This document shows, piece by piece, positions 63,272 to 64,000 of a stretch of 64,000 bases of DNA. Every line of letters begins with the position of its first letter. Positions within the stretch are counted from its first letter, which is position 1. The stretch is from positions 124,001 to 188,000 of the forward strand of contig DBMP01000013.1 of the NCBI GenBank assembly GCA_002298145.1, written 5' to 3'. Below the pieces are notes generated by a model that did not search any database, was not told the DNA's origin, and saw only the letters and a program-made list of their open reading frames with translations. A program made the translations under genes and the position numbers. The stretch comes from Spartobacteria bacterium UBA695. GTDB taxonomy: Bacteria; Verrucomicrobiota; Verrucomicrobiia; Chthoniobacterales; Chthoniobacteraceae.

Positions 63272-64000
63272 CTATGGCGCCTCGGTTTTCCCCGCCGCAA
63301 CATCTTTTAAGAAATCCGATCGGCCCTGGAGTTTCCAATCCGGAAGTTCGCTTGAAAAGACGGCAATCGGAGCATCTCCAACCTTAAATCCAGGCTTGCT
63401 CTGTTCGTATGCGATGGCGTTCAGGCGCCAGTCGTTTGCTGCGGTGACTTTCTTGAAACCGGTGACGGTCACCGGCTCAATGGCCGCGTTTGCTTGCAGA
63501 TTTTCCACTTCCCGGCGGTGGTTCCATAAAACAATGGAATAGCGCTTTTCCTTCGCCGCATTGGGCCGAATATCCTCCAGCACATAAGCTTCGACATTTT
63601 GCGCGGGTTCACAAAGGCCGACGAGCTTTCGTCCCTTCATGGCGTCCACGGAAAACACATAGGAAAGCAGCCGTAGCTTTGGATTCCAATCAATGTCGAA
63701 CAGGCCCCACGCCTTGGTGTACCCATTCTCGCAAAAATCTTTCGCGATAAAGAAATCGACCCGTCTCATATCATAGAGAAAGAAACAACGGGCAAAGGCT
63801 TTGATGTTGTCATACGGGTAGGGGCCCTCGCCCCATTGCTCGGAGTCCAGCAGCGGCTTGGTGCTGTTGACCTTAGCCATTTCCCGGCGCATGAAAGCGG
63901 GAAAGTCCTTCGAGGCAAGATGCGAGGTATGGTGAATCGAATACGCGTCCGTATATTGATCGATTCCAAGTTCCATGCACTTGTCCACAAAGCGCCGTCC
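63272..64000 (-). CDS. Glycoside hydrolase-like protein, C-terminal part (5' end outside window)
   Basis: The last about 243 residues of a frame open to the right window edge. The TIM-barrel-style ending has DAYSIHHTSHLASKDFPAFMRREM, then STKPLLDSEQWGEGPYPYD, where the Glu resembles a barrel-strand catalytic nucleophile, and TKAWGLFDIDWNPKLRLLSYVF. A C-terminal beta-sandwich follows (YSIVLWNHRREVENLQ). GH family cannot be fixed without the N-terminus. It fits the polysaccharide-use theme of the region. Confidence 0.55.
   Translation of the reverse strand, partial: GRRFVDKCMELGIDQYTDAYSIHHTSHLASKDFPAFMRREMAKVNSTKPLLDSEQWGEGPYPYDNIKAFARCFFLYDMRRVDFFIAKDFCENGYTKAWGLFDIDWNPKLRLLSYVFSVDAMKGRKLVGLCEPAQNVEAYVLEDIRPNAAKEKRYSIVLWNHRREVENLQANAAIEPVTVTGFKKVTAANDWRLNAIAYEQSKPGFKVGDAPIAVFSSELPDWKLQGRSDFLKDVAAGKTEAP

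Overview
The window is a GC-rich stretch of a bacterial chromosome, most likely from Verrucomicrobiota (Spartobacteria/Chthoniobacterales-like; this placement is an inference). The evidence is a planctomycete/verrucomicrobial-type bacterial microcompartment (BMC) operon, a large protein resembling Verru_Chthon cassette protein A, an autotransporter-type beta-strand-repeat protein with a PEP-CTERM sorting tail, and Gram-negative envelope genes (TonB/ExbD). Coding density is high and no gene-free gap exceeds about 300 bases. No CRISPR array, rRNA or prophage was seen.

Layout. 1-11275: envelope and housekeeping genes (ExbD end, TonB, FtsH, a degenerate PAS/kinase protein, polyprenyl synthase, Tex, a RAYT transposase between paired hairpin repeats, a secreted metallopeptidase, CoaX). 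11443-18690: an eleven-gene BMC operon with three hexameric shell proteins, three pentameric vertex proteins, PduL, acetate kinase, CoA-acylating aldehyde dehydrogenase, a class II aldolase and an LDH/MDH-fold dehydrogenase, closed by a strong terminator. This matches the known fuculose/rhamnulose-phosphate to lactaldehyde BMC. 18934-28751: a complete Wsp-type chemosensory cluster (WspA-F). Two tandem WspR-like receivers follow, but neither carries the diguanylate cyclase (GGDEF) domain. 28797-37443: binding protein, PrmA, a secreted ClpP-fold protein, a duplicated NDP kinase, aminotransferase, thioredoxin, a lidless adenylate kinase and Fmt. 37691-41401: ethanolamine permease-EutB-EutC, without targeting peptides for a BMC. 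41590-47470: RecJ, SmpB, RpoZ, UbiX, ThrS, DedA.

After a tRNA-Gly gene (47661-47735) the sequence becomes visibly less GC-rich and turns into a polysaccharide/sugar-use region: AraC regulator, Tat-exported FAD oxidoreductase, a 947-residue heparinase-like lyase fused to a D-2-hydroxyacid dehydrogenase, L-rhamnose mutarotase, a giant beta-repeat PEP-CTERM protein, an MFS sugar transporter, a Verru_Chthon-A-like pseudopilin protein, and the end of a glycosidase-like gene. Two divergent gene sets here share a control region in which an identical 12-bp palindrome sits between the -35 and -10 boxes of both promoters.

How the parts may fit (inference): the right-hand region imports and cleaves rhamnose/uronate-containing polymers, RhaM feeds L-rhamnose catabolism, and the BMC handles the lactaldehyde released from deoxy-sugar phosphates. 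The most novel points are the re-wired Wsp output proteins, the lyase-dehydrogenase fusion, the paired operator/promoter design, and two kinase-like proteins lacking their phospho-acceptor histidine.
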